48,619 nt of DNA from Aeromonas aquatica (GTDB lineage: Bacteria; Pseudomonadota; Gammaproteobacteria; Enterobacterales; Aeromonadaceae): NCBI RefSeq assembly GCF_000764655.1, contig NZ_JRGL01000137.1, positions 1 to 48,619 on the forward strand, written 5' to 3'. Shown piece after piece: positions 44,768-48,619 of the stretch; positions within the stretch are counted from its first letter, which is position 1, and the number at the start of each line of letters is the position of its first letter. The notes beneath the pieces were generated by a model. The model saw nothing but the letters and a program-made list of their open reading frames with translations, had not been told where the DNA came from and did not search any database. Position numbers and translations under genes: made by a program.

Positions 44768-45742
44768 ATGAAACTGGTAAAGATGTCTATCGCGGCCGTG
44801 GTTACCGCGCTGTTGGCCGGCTGTTCCGGTAGCATGGTCGTGCCGATGCAAGAGCATGCCTCCATCCTGAGCAATGCCGACCAAGCCAAGCAGGCGCTCT
44901 CTCAGACTACGAGCTGCTGCAAGGGCTTCAACGAATTCAACTATGTCTCTCTGCCCGAAGGGGAGACGCTGCTTGCCATCGATGGCAAGCAGCCCAGCTA
45001 CCAATTTGACGAGGGGATGAGCTACTTTGCTGCCTATCGTCTGCCCGTCAATACCGGCAACCTGGCTATCACTCTTGCCTCTCAAGTCAGCAAGACGGTG
45101 CTGATCCCCAAGGTGGTCATACTGGATGCCCAGTTCAAGGTGACCCGTGTACTGGGTGAATCTGTCTTCACCTACCAGCCGGCCTACCTGCTCGACAACG
45201 ACAGGATTGAAGGCAAGGTGTTCGTCGATCGCAGCATGCCGGGCAACCCGGCCACCGAAACCTACATGGTGGTCTATGCCCCGGCCGATGAACTCGCTGG
45301 CAGCACCACCATATTGCACCCGGCCAAGGCGTTTGCCCGCGCGAATGGCACGGTGGAGCCGGATATCAAGGATCCCGTCATCCCGCACTCTCCCTGGGGT
45401 CTGGTCCAGATCAAGGTCGTCGACATGGCCAAGGGGCAGGGTCTGGAAGCCGTGTTCAAACCTGAATACTCCGACAAGGTGGAGATGAGTCAGGCCAAAC
45501 CTGCTGCGACCGCCGTAGCCGCGACTGCCGCGACGACTTCGGTTGTCGCAGCCGCCCCCAGCAAACCGGCGCCGGCCATGCTGAGCGAGACCGAAGCCTT
45601 CTACAACAGCCAGATCGAGAAGGCAGTGAAGGCCGGGGATATCGACAAGGCGATGCAGCTGGTCAATGAAGCGGAGCGAGCCGGTTCGACCAAGGCGAAG
45701 TCGGTCTTTATTGATGCGGTGAAACGTTCACAGAAAAATTAA
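44768..45742 (+). CDS. malM: Maltose operon protein MalM
   Basis: 324 residues. MalM is a periplasmic protein of the maltose regulon with unclear function. Here it carries a lipobox (VTALLAGCSGS), so it is probably a lipoprotein. The start MKLVKMSIAAVV at 44768 gives the cleanest signal peptide. The mature part has the family segment CCKGFNEFNYVSLP and LAGSTTILHPAKAFARANGTVEPDIKDPVIPHSPWGLVQIKV. An Ala/Thr/Pro-rich linker (TAVAATAATTSVVAAAPSKPAPA) separates a short C-terminal helical repeat. Position after lamB matches E. coli lamB-malM. Confidence 0.9.
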   Translation: MKLVKMSIAAVVTALLAGCSGSMVVPMQEHASILSNADQAKQALSQTTSCCKGFNEFNYVSLPEGETLLAIDGKQPSYQFDEGMSYFAAYRLPVNTGNLAITLASQVSKTVLIPKVVILDAQFKVTRVLGESVFTYQPAYLLDNDRIEGKVFVDRSMPGNPATETYMVVYAPADELAGSTTILHPAKAFARANGTVEPDIKDPVIPHSPWGLVQIKVVDMAKGQGLEAVFKPEYSDKVEMSQAKPAATAVAATAATTSVVAAAPSKPAPAMLSETEAFYNSQIEKAVKAGDIDKAMQLVNEAERAGSTKAKSVFIDAVKRSQKN

Positions 45743-47598
<1,856 letters not shown>

Positions 47599-47623
47599 TA
47601 GTTGCCTGACATCGAGAGTTCCG

Positions 47624-47650
47624 AAAAGGGAGGCGCAAGCCTCCCTTTTT
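47624..47650 (+). terminator. Intrinsic terminator of ptsG
   Basis: AAAAGGGAGGC (47624-47634) and GCCTCCCTTTT (47639-47649) form an 11-bp stem with a GCAA tetraloop and a T-run end. Confidence 0.93.
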
Positions 47651-47806
47651 GCTGGGCGTCATCCGGGCCTGGCACCAGTGGTGGGAGATAATCCCGGCAT
47701 TGATACTGTGTAGACATGGGCCCGGCAGGGCCTCAAGTCTCGCTGGAGACGGATAAATAAACTGCTTATGTTAAATGTAGTGGCGGGTTTCACTGCTTTT
47801 AGTGCT

Positions 47807-47833
47807 AAAAAAGGCGCCTGATGGCGCCTTTTT
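47807..47833 (-). terminator. Terminator of yaeH (could work in both directions)
   Basis: AAGGCGCC (47811-47818) pairs with GGCGCCTT (47823-47830) around TGAT. The A run on the left gives a T run on the minus strand; the T run on the right would serve the plus strand. Confidence 0.88.
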
Positions 47834-47848
47834 GCAATGAGGTGAGAT

Positions 47849-48232
47849 CTACAACTTCTCCAGATCCCGCTCTATCTCGCTGATCTTGTTCTGTACCACC
47901 TTCTCCAGGTGGCGCAGGTCACGCAATATCTTCTGCTTGATGTCCGGGTCAGCCTGGACGTGCACGCCCTGAGTCAGGTTGTCCAGCTCATCCACCACGT
48001 ACTTGAGGTTGGCGTTGATCTCGGTGACATCCTTGTACTCGTGGGTGCCCGAGTCGATCAGCATGGTCTTGCGCTGGCGCGGGTACTTGAACTTGACACT
48101 CTTGGCGAAGAATTCACCCTTCTGCTTCTTGAAGTAGATCTTGAGGATGTCGTGATTGGCTTCCTGGCGCAGGGTATAGCTGTCCACTGAGGTGGGTTCC
48201 TGGATCCCCAGGCTCTTCAGATTCTCGTACAT
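47849..48232 (-). CDS. yaeH: UPF0325 family protein YaeH
   Basis: 127 residues. [56 protein letters not shown] is close to E. coli YaeH throughout; the C-terminus is a helical stretch [25 protein letters not shown]. Function unknown. In E. coli yaeH lies downstream of dapD, and here decayed dapD-like sequence occurs just upstream. Confidence 0.93.
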   Translation of the reverse strand: MYENLKSLGIQEPTSVDSYTLRQEANHDILKIYFKKQKGEFFAKSVKFKYPRQRKTMLIDSGTHEYKDVTEINANLKYVVDELDNLTQGVHVQADPDIKQKILRDLRHLEKVVQNKISEIERDLEKL

Positions 48233-48318
48233 CGGGCTTCCTCGGTTTGAAACGATCCTGACCCATCTATCTTAACCGAGTCACTGTGGCTTGCCTGTGA
48301 CAGGGGCGCCAAAATCAA

Positions 48319-48403
48319 AAGGGGCCCAAAAGGCCCCTTGTTTTGTCCGCGCCTGTTGATGCGAGTGCTGGCATAGAAAAAGGCACCGTCAGGCGCCTTC
48401 TTT
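48319..48403 (-). terminator. Two tandem terminator hairpins after the dapD-like remnant
   Basis: Hairpin 1: AAGGGGCC (48319-48326) with GGCCCCTT (48332-48339). Hairpin 2: GGCACC (48382-48387) with GGCGCC (48392-48397), which pairs fully only on the minus strand, where one pair is G-U; it is followed there by TTTTT. Both therefore suit minus-strand transcription coming from the dapD side. Confidence 0.7.
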
Positions 48404-48503
48404 CATTCAGCCGCATCAGCTGCAGATGACTCGTCGATGGAGCGTAGCAGGGCATTGATGCCGACGGCTTGGGCCGCGGGTCCAGAGGGGCGGCCATAAA
48501 AAA
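48403..48503 (-). pseudogene. dapD: Remnant of a dapD 3' end, cut by the insertion sequence
   Basis: Minus-strand frame ending at 48403 reads VGINALLRSIDESSAADAAE and stop. VGINALLRSID corresponds to VGINELLRTID, the C-terminus of E. coli DapD (tetrahydrodipicolinate N-succinyltransferase). Upstream of the Val (48465) the similarity fails: the expected VDAKTRxK segment is only hinted at in another frame (LDPRPKP), so the sequence is frameshifted or rearranged before it meets the insertion sequence at about 48504. Synteny with yaeH and the two terminators support a former dapD. The match is short, so identity is moderate. Confidence 0.5.
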
Positions 48504-48619
48504 GGCTCTGTCCCAATTACGTGTTGAAAGGCTAACCTTGAAGTAGGTCATCACCCTGAAGGCCACCATCATGGATACCCAAGCCTTTCAGCATCTACTG
48601 TCTCTCTTCCCACTGCTCA
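48504..48619 (+). mobile_element. Left part of an insertion sequence, truncated by the window end
   Basis: A terminal-repeat-like GGCTCTGTCCCAATTACGTG begins at 48504, followed by about 47 bases and a coding start at 48571. It interrupts dapD-like sequence. The right end lies outside the window, so no target duplication can be seen. The family is uncertain; the transposase start suggests IS1595. Confidence 0.5.
48571..48619 (+). CDS. Transposase N-terminus (partial)
   Basis: Sixteen codons are visible before the window end: MDTQAFQHLLSLFPLL. This resembles the N-terminus of IS1595-family transposases (FQxLL...L pattern before a zinc ribbon), but too little is present for certainty. No strong ribosome-binding site is visible (GAAGG lies 8-12 bases upstream). 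Confidence 0.45.
   Translation, partial: MDTQAFQHLLSLFPLL

Overview
The window reads as a chromosomal segment of a gammaproteobacterium, most likely Aeromonas. The DNA is visibly GC-rich with dense, short-spaced genes. It keeps E. coli-like gene neighbourhoods (yajL-panE-yajQ; ampG-ppiA-yajG-bolA; gcvB/gcvA-ygdD-rlmM; xni-ppnN; queF/syd; yqcC-truC-yqcA; lamB-malM; yaeH next to dapD remains) alongside a marine/aquatic-type Na+-translocating NQR operon. The genus is inferred from this mix, not proven. Nearly all of it is core genome; the accessory parts are the type VI secretion module at the left end and an insertion sequence at the right end.

Layout. 1-4919: the 3' part of a T6SS vgrG, a DUF4123 adaptor, a Tle1-like DUF2235 phospholipase effector and a secreted putative immunity protein, translationally coupled and progressively more AT-rich. 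4945-8237: yajL and panE (minus), yajQ (plus), tsx (minus). 8395-12619: minus-strand ampG, a small unknown gene, ppiA, yajG and rlmG. 12823: bolA. 13571-20668: nqrABCDEF-apbE-nqrM, the complete Na+-pumping NADH:quinone oxidoreductase with its flavin-transfer and Fe-delivery maturation factors. 21158: dinB behind a LexA box. 22278: a methyl-accepting chemotaxis protein behind a FliA (sigma-28) promoter. 24427-27800: the gcvB small RNA divergent from gcvA, followed by an alpha/beta hydrolase, ygdD and rlmM.

28013-36130 is mostly minus strand: a small secreted protein, an NAD-type isocitrate dehydrogenase, xni, ppnN, an active-looking diguanylate cyclase, and a TPR membrane protein with a degenerate GGDEF domain. 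36326-42832: queF, syd, a string of small conserved genes (DUF2310 zinc ribbon, KfrA-like, DUF2789, DUF3301, DUF3549), yqcC, truC and yqcA. 43349-47598: carbohydrate uptake genes lamB, malM and ptsG. 47849: yaeH, then decayed dapD-like 3' sequence cut by a partial insertion sequence.

The regulatory sequences are unusually readable: a LexA box, a FliA promoter, two CRP-like sites (tsx, lamB), divergent gcvA/gcvB promoters and about a dozen intrinsic terminators. The most unusual structural theme is a set of four short direct duplications lying just beyond gene 3' ends (panE, yajQ, rlmM, syd); two of them copy the end of the coding sequence itself. I found no tRNA, rRNA, CRISPR array or prophage. 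I see no clearly undescribed multi-gene system. The best leads are the T6SS effector/immunity pair, the GGDEF/TPR pair, the 3'-end duplications and the gcvB homologue.
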